From contig JAKBQK010000018.1 in assembly GCA_021835265.1 (NCBI GenBank), positions 1 to 20,587 on the forward strand: a stretch of 20,587 bases of DNA. The letters run 5' to 3'. Positions within the stretch are counted from its first letter, which is position 1, and each line of letters begins with the position of its first letter. Below are positions 14,090 through 20,587 of the stretch, one piece after another. Source of the stretch: Thermoplasmata archaeon (GTDB lineage: Archaea; Thermoplasmatota; Thermoplasmata; Thermoplasmatales; Thermoplasmataceae). Both the position numbers and the translations under genes were made by a program. The notes beneath the pieces are model-generated. The model was given only the letters and a program-made list of their open reading frames with translations. It did not search any database and was not told the origin of the DNA.

Positions 14090-16786
14090 ATGATGAGCAA
14101 ATCACGGATACTTGTTTCTGCAAATCCTGGGTCTGGTAAGACTGAAGACCTTTCAAATCAGGTTTCAAAACTTCTTCAAGAAGGAGTAGATTCAGATAAT
14201 ATTTTATGCCTCACGTTCACAAATAAGGCAAGAGATGAGATGGAAAGAAGGATTATAATTAAGATGAAGGATACAAAGTATAAGGTGCCGGACATTCATA
14301 CATTCCATAGCCTATCTCAAAGTATAATAAATCATAGAATGGAAGGTGGGGACTTGATACCTGAAAGATTCCTCAGATATCAGATATTAAAATCTCTTGA
14401 AACAAGACAGATAATGAATTATGATGGAGAAGTTTTATCGAAAGATTATCCGGCAATAGTAAACGTAGGTCAAATTGTGAATGCGATAAAGTTCCTCAAA
14501 AGTTTTGCTATTTTACCAGATAAAGTCCATATAGAGGAACTTAAGAAAAATGTAAGGATGGAGTATAACAATGGTAATGGAGTGAATGGTTACACTCTGG
14601 AAGAAATGGAAATCTTATGTGAGGGATTTCTAGATATATTCCGTGACTACGAATCTTCAAAGAATTTATCTCAGATGGATTATAACGATATTCTCTTAAG
14701 AGCTGTAAATTATTCCAAGGCCCACTTCAATAAATATCAGTATGTTTTTGTTGACGAAGTTCAGGATATGAGTGAAATAGAATATGAACTGGTAAAGCAG
14801 GTTGGGGAGAATGTGTATGCTGTTGGAGACATGAAACAGGCAATTTTCGGTTTCCAGGGTGGTAACATTCGTGCTTTAAGAGATATGATGTCCGGGAAAG
14901 ATTTTGAAAAAAGGGTCATAGATGGAACCAGAAGATTGCCAAAAAATGTTGTTGAATATTGCATTAACTTCTACAGAACTCACGAACCAGAAGAACTGTC
15001 ACCTGAGCTGGACCATTTCAGGAACATGAATGAAAAGGATGGGGTGGTTACACTTATCAGGCTGAAAGATAAGGGTGAATTGATAGATGCAGTAACAGAA
15101 ATTCTGAATAAGCAGAATAATGATGAATCCGTAGGTATTATTGTTAGAACTAATGAACAGGCAAATGATCTTTCAGATTCTCTCACATTAAAGAATATTT
15201 CACATCAAAAGATTTCTGGTACGAAAGGTGAGAAGCTGTGGAGAGAGGAAATTTCAAAATTCATCGGTGGGATTTACGGAACCTCTGACAGCATAATTGG
15301 AATGATCTATTCAATTTACTCCAGGATACCATTATACGATGGTATTCAGATAGCAGAGAGAATGAGATTTGAAAACGATCTGAAGAAGGTTCTTCCCAGA
15401 GAGTTGATAGATATAAGGGAAAAATATGGAAATCATAAGAATCAACTTCTTCAGCTATTCAATGATTATATAATTCCAAATTCTATTGCTCTGGGCGAAT
15501 CAGCCTTTGAGGCTGCCAAGGATGTATTTGACTCTCTTCCCATGTTCCTTGATAGATTCGGAACAGGAGAAGAATACTCCCTCGCCAGTCTCCAGAAGTA
15601 TATACTTCAGGAGAATTCAAGGGATAGTGTTGATGAGATCTCAGAGAAGGTCTGTATAATTACCGTACATAAGGCAAAGGGGCTTGAATTTGATCACGTT
15701 ATATACATTCCAAAATACACAGAGAAGAAGAATATAAGTGCCATTGATCTTATCGTAGATTCCATACTGAAAAGCAATAATCTGAGTTACAGTAGGGACG
15801 AAAGAATAAAGGAGGAAAACAGGATAGATTTTGTTGCACTTACTAGAACAAAGAATTCTCTTGATATTATAACTGAGAAAAAATCTTCAACGAGATATGA
15901 TTTAGAACCATGCAAAAAAATTGACTTTACAACTAAGATAGTAAATAATGAATTTGTAAGTATGAAGGATATTTCCGATAGAGAAAAATTGAAGCTTAAT
16001 TTCAAACCATGGATAAGGGATTATTTGAAAAAGAAAATGGAAAAATTGAATAACCTGAGTTTTACCATGCTCGAGAGGGTCAAGGAACTGGATAAATTTG
16101 TTGAGTCATATGTGCTAGGAATACAGACTAAATCTTCAGCCTTAACCTTTGGAAGTGATATTCACAGCTACATAGAAAATTATATAAAAAGTCATGAGAC
16201 GCCACCAATTATGAATGACGAAAAGCTTACCAGAACGTGGAGCAATTTCATTTCCTATGATAAATACGTAAGGGAAATACAGAAGGGTAAATGGTTAGGA
16301 TCTGAAATGAAATTCAAGCAAAAGGTTAGTAACGTTTTCCCGGATATTATGACAAATATTACTGTTGAGGGCAGGATCGATGGATTGTATAAGTACATTG
16401 AAGGAAATACAGAGAAAACAGTTATTGTGGACTTTAAAACTTCCAAAAAAGTTAACAGGGACTATGTGAACCAGCTATCACTTTACGCAAAGCTATTTTC
16501 TCTTGAAAATAAAATAGATATGGAACAGATAGAGTCAGAAATTGCATATTTGAGTCTGAGAGATACCAAGGTGAATATAAACAGGATAGAAAAAAGATGG
16601 GATAGAATCGATCCAACCATTGAGATGAGAGCATTAGAAGATGTAAAGAAGACCGTTGAAAAATTTGTTAATTATAAATTGTCGGTCGATTCAATGATTC
16701 GAGACATCCTTAGTGTAAGGAACACCGAATCTAATGTTTTCATTGAATTTCAGAAGATGCTAAAGATGGAAATGGAAAACAGTTGA
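14090..16786 (+). CDS. AddA-like UvrD/PcrA helicase fused to a RecB-family nuclease
   Basis: An 898-residue SF1A helicase with a C-terminal PD-(D/E)XK nuclease, the architecture of AddA and related double-strand-break processing enzymes. Seen: Walker A ANPGSGKTE (11-19), motif Ia LTFTNKARDEM (41-51), motif II VDEVQDMS (221-228), motif III VGDMKQAIFGFQGG (245-258), motif V TVHKAKGLEFD (525-535), motif VI VALTRTKNS (582-590). The nuclease has SDIHSYIE (689-696), GRIDG (761-765, Asp764), VDFKTSK (780-786, Asp781, Lys783) and QLSLY (795-799), all intact. The N-terminus lacks the Q motif that normally precedes Walker A by about 20 residues. An in-frame stop lies directly upstream of the ATG. It diverges from the kinase gene and is probably autonomous in expression. 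No AddB-like partner is in the window. Confidence 0.93.
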   Translation: MMSKSRILVSANPGSGKTEDLSNQVSKLLQEGVDSDNILCLTFTNKARDEMERRIIIKMKDTKYKVPDIHTFHSLSQSIINHRMEGGDLIPERFLRYQILKSLETRQIMNYDGEVLSKDYPAIVNVGQIVNAIKFLKSFAILPDKVHIEELKKNVRMEYNNGNGVNGYTLEEMEILCEGFLDIFRDYESSKNLSQMDYNDILLRAVNYSKAHFNKYQYVFVDEVQDMSEIEYELVKQVGENVYAVGDMKQAIFGFQGGNIRALRDMMSGKDFEKRVIDGTRRLPKNVVEYCINFYRTHEPEELSPELDHFRNMNEKDGVVTLIRLKDKGELIDAVTEILNKQNNDESVGIIVRTNEQANDLSDSLTLKNISHQKISGTKGEKLWREEISKFIGGIYGTSDSIIGMIYSIYSRIPLYDGIQIAERMRFENDLKKVLPRELIDIREKYGNHKNQLLQLFNDYIIPNSIALGESAFEAAKDVFDSLPMFLDRFGTGEEYSLASLQKYILQENSRDSVDEISEKVCIITVHKAKGLEFDHVIYIPKYTEKKNISAIDLIVDSILKSNNLSYSRDERIKEENRIDFVALTRTKNSLDIITEKKSSTRYDLEPCKKIDFTTKIVNNEFVSMKDISDREKLKLNFKPWIRDYLKKKMEKLNNLSFTMLERVKELDKFVESYVLGIQTKSSALTFGSDIHSYIENYIKSHETPPIMNDEKLTRTWSNFISYDKYVREIQKGKWLGSEMKFKQKVSNVFPDIMTNITVEGRIDGLYKYIEGNTEKTVIVDFKTSKKVNRDYVNQLSLYAKLFSLENKIDMEQIESEIAYLSLRDTKVNINRIEKRWDRIDPTIEMRALEDVKKTVEKFVNYKLSVDSMIRDILSVRNTESNVFIEFQKMLKMEMENS

Positions 16787-16836
16787 GTATAAATAAACTC
16801 ACCTGCCTGATAGTTTCCCCTTAATTTTTGACTGAT

Positions 16837-17850
16837 TTAGAACTTTATAAATACCCTGCCAACATTTTTCTTCTCTTTTATCCTTTCATATGCTTCATTG
16901 ATCTGGTCTATTGAAATCTCTTCTGAAACCACAGCTTTGATCTTTTTCTTAGCCGACATTTCAAGTGCATCCATTATATCCTTTCTTGTTGACGATATAT
17001 TACCGGAAATTGTGTTTCCTTTCAGTATAAGCACTCCAAGCTGTAGCGGTGGTGAGGATGGTTTCAGATTGCCGACAACGACCATTTTACCTCCAAATCC
17101 AAGTGATCTGAATGCTTCGTTGAATGTTGCATCTCCAGTGTTCTCCAGGGATATATTGGCCCCATCGGCCCATATTTCCTTTACTTTCTTATTGAACTCC
17201 CCCTCTGAAGATATGACGTGATCTGCACCTAGCTTGTAAAGAGAGTCAACTTTCCATTGCGAACTTGTAACCGCAGTAACTTCTGCTCCAAATGCCTTTG
17301 CTATCTGGATGGCGTGTGTCCCCACTCCACCTCCTGCTCCAGTTATTACGACTCTGCTCCCTTCTGTTATTCCACCAACCCTCTTCAGGGCATTTACAAG
17401 CATTCCTGTTACGCAAGCTGAAATTGCTGCCAGTTCTGAAGTTACCTCTTTGGGAACCTTTACTAGACTTCTCTGATTTAACCTAACATATTTTGAGTAT
17501 GCACCATCTATGTTCTCTCCAAGTGTCTTCTTATTTGTGCACAGATTCTCGTTTCCAGAAACACAGTTATAACAGTGACCACAGGGAACATAAATCAGAC
17601 TTGTGACCCTGTCACCAACCTGAAAATATTCCACACCTGAACCAACTTTCTCGATTATTCCTGAAACTTCATGACCTGGAACTATAGGAGTGTGAAGCCT
17701 GGGAAAGAACCCATCCCGGGTTAGAATATCCCTGTAGCAAATACCAGTCAGATCCTGTCTCAGAACTACTTCGTTTGCACCAGGCTCTGGCGTACCCCTT
17801 TCCTCGATATCCAAATTTTGGCCTACCTTATTGACTACTGCTACTTTCAT
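16837..17850 (-). CDS. Zinc-dependent medium-chain dehydrogenase, acryloyl-CoA reductase-like
   Basis: A 337-residue medium-chain dehydrogenase/reductase. Seen: catalytic-site TGICYRD (35-41, Cys38), GHEVSG (59-64, His60), structural zinc cysteines in CGHCYNCVSGNENLC (90-104; Cys90, 93, 96, 104), third-ligand region ACVTGM (145-150, Cys146) and the Rossmann loop GAGGGVGTHAIQ (171-182). The stretches LIYVPCGHC, KTLGENIDGAYS and ALKRVGGITEG closely follow the acryloyl-CoA reductases of the 3-hydroxypropionate pathway in Sulfolobales, as I recall that family; the reaction would be NADPH-dependent reduction of an enoyl-CoA. Another alcohol or quinone substrate is possible. Thermoplasmata are not known to run the full carbon-fixation cycle, so propionyl-CoA or branched-chain metabolism is a more likely setting. 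The start has a TATA-like box 25 bases upstream. Confidence 0.92.
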   Translation of the reverse strand: MKVAVVNKVGQNLDIEERGTPEPGANEVVLRQDLTGICYRDILTRDGFFPRLHTPIVPGHEVSGIIEKVGSGVEYFQVGDRVTSLIYVPCGHCYNCVSGNENLCTNKKTLGENIDGAYSKYVRLNQRSLVKVPKEVTSELAAISACVTGMLVNALKRVGGITEGSRVVITGAGGGVGTHAIQIAKAFGAEVTAVTSSQWKVDSLYKLGADHVISSEGEFNKKVKEIWADGANISLENTGDATFNEAFRSLGFGGKMVVVGNLKPSSPPLQLGVLILKGNTISGNISSTRKDIMDALEMSAKKKIKAVVSEEISIDQINEAYERIKEKKNVGRVFIKF

Positions 17851-17868
17851 TGTTGCATTAGAAATAAT

Positions 17869-17880
17869 CTATATTTATTA
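17869..17880. promoter_or_regulatory. AT box shared by divergent dehydrogenase and ThiF-like genes
   Basis: CTATATTTATTA on the plus strand, TAATAAATATAG on the minus. Its centre is about 25 bases from both divergent start codons (ATG at 17850, GTG at 17899), the distance expected for leaderless archaeal promoters in each direction. Confidence 0.45.
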
Positions 17881-17898
17881 CTTTTCTATGTTCTTTAA

Positions 17899-18615
17899 GT
17901 GAAAGAAATCTTAAATGGTGTCAATATTTCTATAATAGGGCTTGGGGGTAATGGACAGCTTGCATCTACGCTGTTATCATCTTTAGGTGCACAGATAAGA
18001 CTGATTGATGGTGACACTGTTGAACAATCAAACCTGCAACGACAGCCCCTCTTTGATGAGGATGATTTAGGTATGAATAAAGCAGAAACCGTATACAATA
18101 AAATCAAAACTCGTTCAATCAATAAGAAGTTAAGCTTTGTTAGAGAATATGTAGATTCATCAAATATTAATGCCATACTTGGAAATAGTGACCTGATCTT
18201 TGAAGCTACTGACTCATTTCTGACCAGAGAACTGATAAACGAATATGCTGTGATGAAGAAAATTCCATGGATAATGACCAATAGTTATGGATATTTTGGC
18301 GAATTCATGCTCATTGTGCCAGGTGAAACTGCCTGCCTTAATTGCCTTACAGGTGGAAGGAGGATGATCCCTCTAAACTGCCATGCGGAACAGATTTCTC
18401 CTCCAGTTCCAAGTACAGTATCAGTTATGGGAACCTCTTTACTGTTACGATATTTTCAGGATCGTATTAGGGATGAAAACTTCTATTTCTATTCTGCCAC
18501 ACTGATGGAATTGCAAAAAATAAAGGTAAACAAAGTGAAAGAATGCAGAGTTTGCTCAGAGTTAATCTTTGAAAAATTGAATGATACTAAATTTCTTGGC
18601 AGGCAGATATTCTGA
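17899..18615 (+). CDS. ThiF/MoeB/HesA-family E1-like adenylyltransferase
   Basis: A 238-residue E1-like enzyme that adenylates the C-terminus of a ubiquitin-like or sulfur-carrier protein. Seen: nucleotide loop GLGGNG (14-19), LIDGDTVEQSNLQRQ (35-49; Asp37, Asp39, Arg48), GMNKAE (58-63, Lys61), the metal-binding ATDSF (103-107, Asp105), a zinc-type cysteine pair CLNC (146-149) and CRVC (216-219), and a lone Cys161 that could carry the thioester or persulfide. There is no rhodanese domain and no ubiquitin-like partner gene nearby. The GTG start is forced by an in-frame stop just before it and is probably leaderless. It is somewhat shorter than MoeB/UbaA (about 250-270). Likely pathway: tRNA thiolation, molybdopterin or thiazole sulfur transfer, or SAMP-like conjugation. 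Confidence 0.9.
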   Translation: MKEILNGVNISIIGLGGNGQLASTLLSSLGAQIRLIDGDTVEQSNLQRQPLFDEDDLGMNKAETVYNKIKTRSINKKLSFVREYVDSSNINAILGNSDLIFEATDSFLTRELINEYAVMKKIPWIMTNSYGYFGEFMLIVPGETACLNCLTGGRRMIPLNCHAEQISPPVPSTVSVMGTSLLLRYFQDRIRDENFYFYSATLMELQKIKVNKVKECRVCSELIFEKLNDTKFLGRQIF

Positions 18616-18618
18616 TGT

Positions 18619-19314
18619 TCAATTTTTACCCATGAATTGCGCTAAATTTAATTTTACACCAAGAAAATCAAAGAATACAGAACTTAGATTTCCCAGTAAG
18701 TTTGAGTTATCTAGAACCCCTGAAAGAGAAAGATTGCCACTTATGTTGCCTGATTGATTGGCGAAGGAAAGATTGCCGAGAAATTTTTCTCCCATATACA
18801 TTCCTACTTTGATAACTGATATCCCAATTGGAATCATATCGTTGATGAATAAAGTATAGGTGTTATTATTTGAACTCTTAACGAGGGAAACGTTTGTGAA
18901 AAGGAACGGTAACTGAGTGCTGATATTCCTGGAAAGGGTTGCAACTCCTACACCATTTAGAAACTCTGATATAACTGCGTTGGCATAATAGATAATAGAA
19001 TCTGTTGGCCATCCTTTAGCAGTAAGAGAGGTAATGTTTATGGGAATGTTAAAAAATGAATTTGAACTGCTATAGGGGTTTATTGTGAGATTGTTGTTGA
19101 ATATTGAAACTGTTGAGGGAAGAGCATTTGTGTTCCTGGCTGAAACGTCCATGCTTGCTGTCAATTTTCCGTTTGTCATCTCAAGTTTGACAAATGAAAG
19201 TTCTATGTCTTTCAAATCATTTTCAGCAGATACATATATGCTAGACGCTGAAACAATAAGAAAAACACATATGATCGAAAAGGCAGCGATGAATATCAGC
19301 TTAGTTAGTTTCAT
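18619..19314 (-). CDS. Secreted or membrane-anchored protein with possible LEA-like beta domains
   Basis: A 231-residue protein with a basic N-terminus (MKLTKL) and one hydrophobic helix (about 7-28) ending near SAEN, a signal peptide or anchor. The remainder is beta-rich, Ser/Asn-rich and contains about ten N-X-S/T sequons, as expected for an extracytoplasmic N-glycosylated archaeal protein. Two stretches (about 38-78 and 135-180) resemble each other loosely and look like late-embryogenesis-abundant (LEA-2/WHy) beta sandwiches, which I suggest but cannot confirm. The stop lies three bases from the stop of the convergent ThiF-like gene. No enzyme motif or Cys-rich site is visible; the only Cys is in the leader. 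Function unknown, probably cell surface. Confidence 0.85.
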   Translation of the reverse strand: MKLTKLIFIAAFSIICVFLIVSASSIYVSAENDLKDIELSFVKLEMTNGKLTASMDVSARNTNALPSTVSIFNNNLTINPYSSSNSFFNIPINITSLTAKGWPTDSIIYYANAVISEFLNGVGVATLSRNISTQLPFLFTNVSLVKSSNNNTYTLFINDMIPIGISVIKVGMYMGEKFLGNLSFANQSGNISGNLSLSGVLDNSNLLGNLSSVFFDFLGVKLNLAQFMGKN

Positions 19315-19535
19315 TTATTTGGTTGGTAATATGATTGTAACTAGATAAATCTTATTGTTTTTACTCTTCCACGAAATGTAAACCTACTTAAAAGGTGAAT
19401 CTGACTCATACTAAAAAGTAACTCTTATAGGGAAATTTCTCTAAAAGAATGTTTATGCATAGAAATTCTAATAGTGTGGAAGGATTTTTCAATTTAATTT
19501 TTTAATATTATAATAAGCTTAAAACTTTCAAAATG

Positions 19536-19557
19536 TTTTATATATCGTAAATCGATA
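19536..19557 (+). promoter_or_regulatory. PadR promoter with palindromic candidate operator
   Basis: A TATA box (TTTTATATATC) is centred about 26 bases before the PadR ATG, and overlapping it is a palindrome, TATCG-TAAAT-CGATA (19543-19557). A repressor bound there would block the TATA-binding protein. Autoregulation of PadR genes is common, so PadR is the obvious binder. Confidence 0.5.
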
Positions 19558-19568
19558 CTGATAAAGAC

Positions 19569-19982
19569 ATGAAAGGTGGAATGTTAAATTACTGGATAAT
19601 GAGGAATATTTCGGAAGGCCCTTTGAAGGGTGCTGATATTATTAAAGAAATGTCCAGAAAATCAAATGGAAGATGGCGACCAAGTCCTGGTAGTGTATAT
19701 CCTGCCCTATCACATATGGAAGAAAAAGGCTTCGTGAAAAGGGACAATGATGGAAGATACAGCATTACCGAAGAAGGAAGGAATGAGATGAAGAAGTACG
19801 ATGACATGGTAAAAAATCTCATAGGCACAGAAAACGTAAATGATATTCTGGAAGAGACAACTGCAAACTTAACGTATATTATTGAAACTTTTGATTATTC
19901 CCGTTTTGATCCTTCAAAAATTAATGATATGAAAACTAAGATAATGGCTGTTCTTGAAAAAATAAAGGAGAGTGAAGATTGA
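19569..19982 (+). CDS. PadR-family transcriptional regulator
   Basis: A 137-residue PadR regulator: a winged-helix DNA-binding domain (about 3-75) followed by a helical tail for dimerisation (80-135). Seen: GPLKGADIIKEM (17-28), the family signature WRPSPGSVYPALSHMEEKGFVKR (36-58, read in parts as SPGSVYP, ALSHMEE, GFVKR), the wing GRYSITEEGR (62-71). PadR proteins usually repress efflux or stress genes until a drug or phenolic ligand binds. The ATG is leaderless by position and the next gene (ABC ATPase) starts immediately after the TGA, so it forms an operon with an exporter that it most likely controls. A candidate operator overlaps its TATA box. Confidence 0.94.
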   Translation: MKGGMLNYWIMRNISEGPLKGADIIKEMSRKSNGRWRPSPGSVYPALSHMEEKGFVKRDNDGRYSITEEGRNEMKKYDDMVKNLIGTENVNDILEETTANLTYIIETFDYSRFDPSKINDMKTKIMAVLEKIKESED

Positions 19983-20587
19983 ATGAAATCCATAATTGAA
20001 ACTCATAACCTGAGCAAAATATATAATGGGAAAATCAAGGCTGTTGATGACTTGAACATTGAGATTGGAGATGGGGAAATATATGGTCTTCTTGGACCAA
20101 ATGGAGCAGGAAAAACAACGACAATCAATATGCTTACAACGAGGATTTCCTGCACAAAAGGAACTGCCATAGTGGCAGGGTATGATATAAGGAAAGACTC
20201 CCTTATGGTAAGAAAGACTATTGGTGTCGTTCCACAGGACCTTACTGCAGATGAAGACCTAACAGGAAGAGAAAATTTAGTGATGGTTTCTCAGTTTTAT
20301 GATGTATCCAAAGAAGAATATGAAGAACGAATTCCAAAACTACTTGAACTTGTTGATATGACAGAAGCCGCAAATAGGTATGTTAGAACCTACTCCGGAG
20401 GAATGAGGAAGAGGCTGGAACTCATAGTAGGGCTTGTTCATAACCCAAAGATACTGTTTCTCGACGAACCAACACTGGGTCTTGATATCCAGACAAGGAC
20501 ACAGATGTGGGATTATGTAAGGCAAATTCAGAAAGAAATGGACGTAACCATAATTCTTACATCTCACTATCTGGAGGAAATTGATGC
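19983..20587 (+). CDS. ABC transporter ATPase, DrrA type (partial)
   Basis: Open at the right edge with 201 codons visible. From my translation: Walker A GPNGAGKTTTIN (residues 38-49), Q-loop VVPQDLT, signature YSGGMRKRLE, Walker B ILFLDEPTLGLD and switch TSHYLEE, the order and wording of the daunorubicin-resistance (DrrA/NodI) exporter ATPases. The expected permease gene would follow beyond the window. The ATG directly abuts the PadR stop (TGAATG), so translation is coupled and PadR most likely controls it. The substrate is unknown; drug or lipid export is typical. Confidence 0.94.
   Translation, partial: MKSIIETHNLSKIYNGKIKAVDDLNIEIGDGEIYGLLGPNGAGKTTTINMLTTRISCTKGTAIVAGYDIRKDSLMVRKTIGVVPQDLTADEDLTGRENLVMVSQFYDVSKEEYEERIPKLLELVDMTEAANRYVRTYSGGMRKRLELIVGLVHNPKILFLDEPTLGLDIQTRTQMWDYVRQIQKEMDVTIILTSHYLEEID

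Noticed and set aside
16782..16836. Possible hairpin terminator (GAGT...ACTC) after the helicase gene
   Set aside because: Arms of only four bases and no adjacent strong U-run beyond ordinary AT richness; archaeal termination need not use hairpins.
17895..18281. 128-residue minus-strand open frame
   Set aside because: Antisense to the ThiF-like gene with intact E1 motifs; Ser/Leu/Phe-rich shadow frame.
1..20587. Search for tRNA, rRNA, CRISPR arrays and insertion sequences
   Set aside because: I found no T-loop GGTTCGAATCC-type sequence, no regularly spaced direct repeats and no transposase; a covariance-model scan would be needed to exclude divergent RNAs.

Overview
The window looks like a low-GC (roughly one third G+C by eye) euryarchaeal chromosome, most likely a thermoacidophilic member of the Thermoplasmata (Ferroplasma, Cuniculiplasma or Picrophilus type). 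The reasons are a DUF211 protein, a dehydrogenase resembling the acryloyl-CoA reductases of thermoacidophilic archaea, heavy AGA/AGG and ATA codon use, and many genes with a TATA-like box about 25 bases before the start codon and no ribosome-binding site, as expected for leaderless mRNAs. Assignment below class is inference. I see no rRNA, tRNA, CRISPR array or insertion sequence.

Left part (1-5994, minus strand): a HerA/VirD4-like DNA-pumping ATPase with a C-terminal PD-(D/E)XK-like segment runs off the left edge, preceded by an unknown 294-residue protein and a fumarylacetoacetate hydrolase family gene. Next comes a DUF211 - VIT1/CCC1-type transporter - unknown 13-helix membrane protein operon, probably for metal handling.

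Middle (6124-10762): a possible 31-residue one-helix protein, a CinA N-terminal-domain protein and a 58-residue basic protein run on the plus strand and meet a double-SIS sugar-phosphate enzyme on the minus strand. A plus-strand run follows: unknown 117-residue protein, membrane protein, membrane-anchored family 2/21-type glycosyltransferase, small membrane protein.

Core of interest (10796-16786): a VWA-domain protein and a PP2C-type phosphatase (four-base overlap), and a protein kinase on the opposite strand whose 3' end overlaps the phosphatase by 14 bases. Together these match the VWA/phosphatase/kinase set known from comparative genomics of tellurium-resistance (Ter) neighbourhoods as the TerY-P triad. 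Divergent from the kinase, across a 387-base AT-rich spacer with an 11-base inverted repeat, is an AddA-like UvrD helicase fused to a RecB-family nuclease. The layout suggests a phospho-signalling module placed beside DNA-processing and membrane/glycosyl effectors; that link is inference.

Right part (16837-20587): an acryloyl-CoA-reductase-like zinc dehydrogenase and a stand-alone ThiF/E1-like adenylyltransferase diverge from a single 48-base spacer. A secreted glycosylation-rich protein follows, then a PadR regulator with a palindromic candidate operator, directly followed by a DrrA-type ABC ATPase cut by the right edge.
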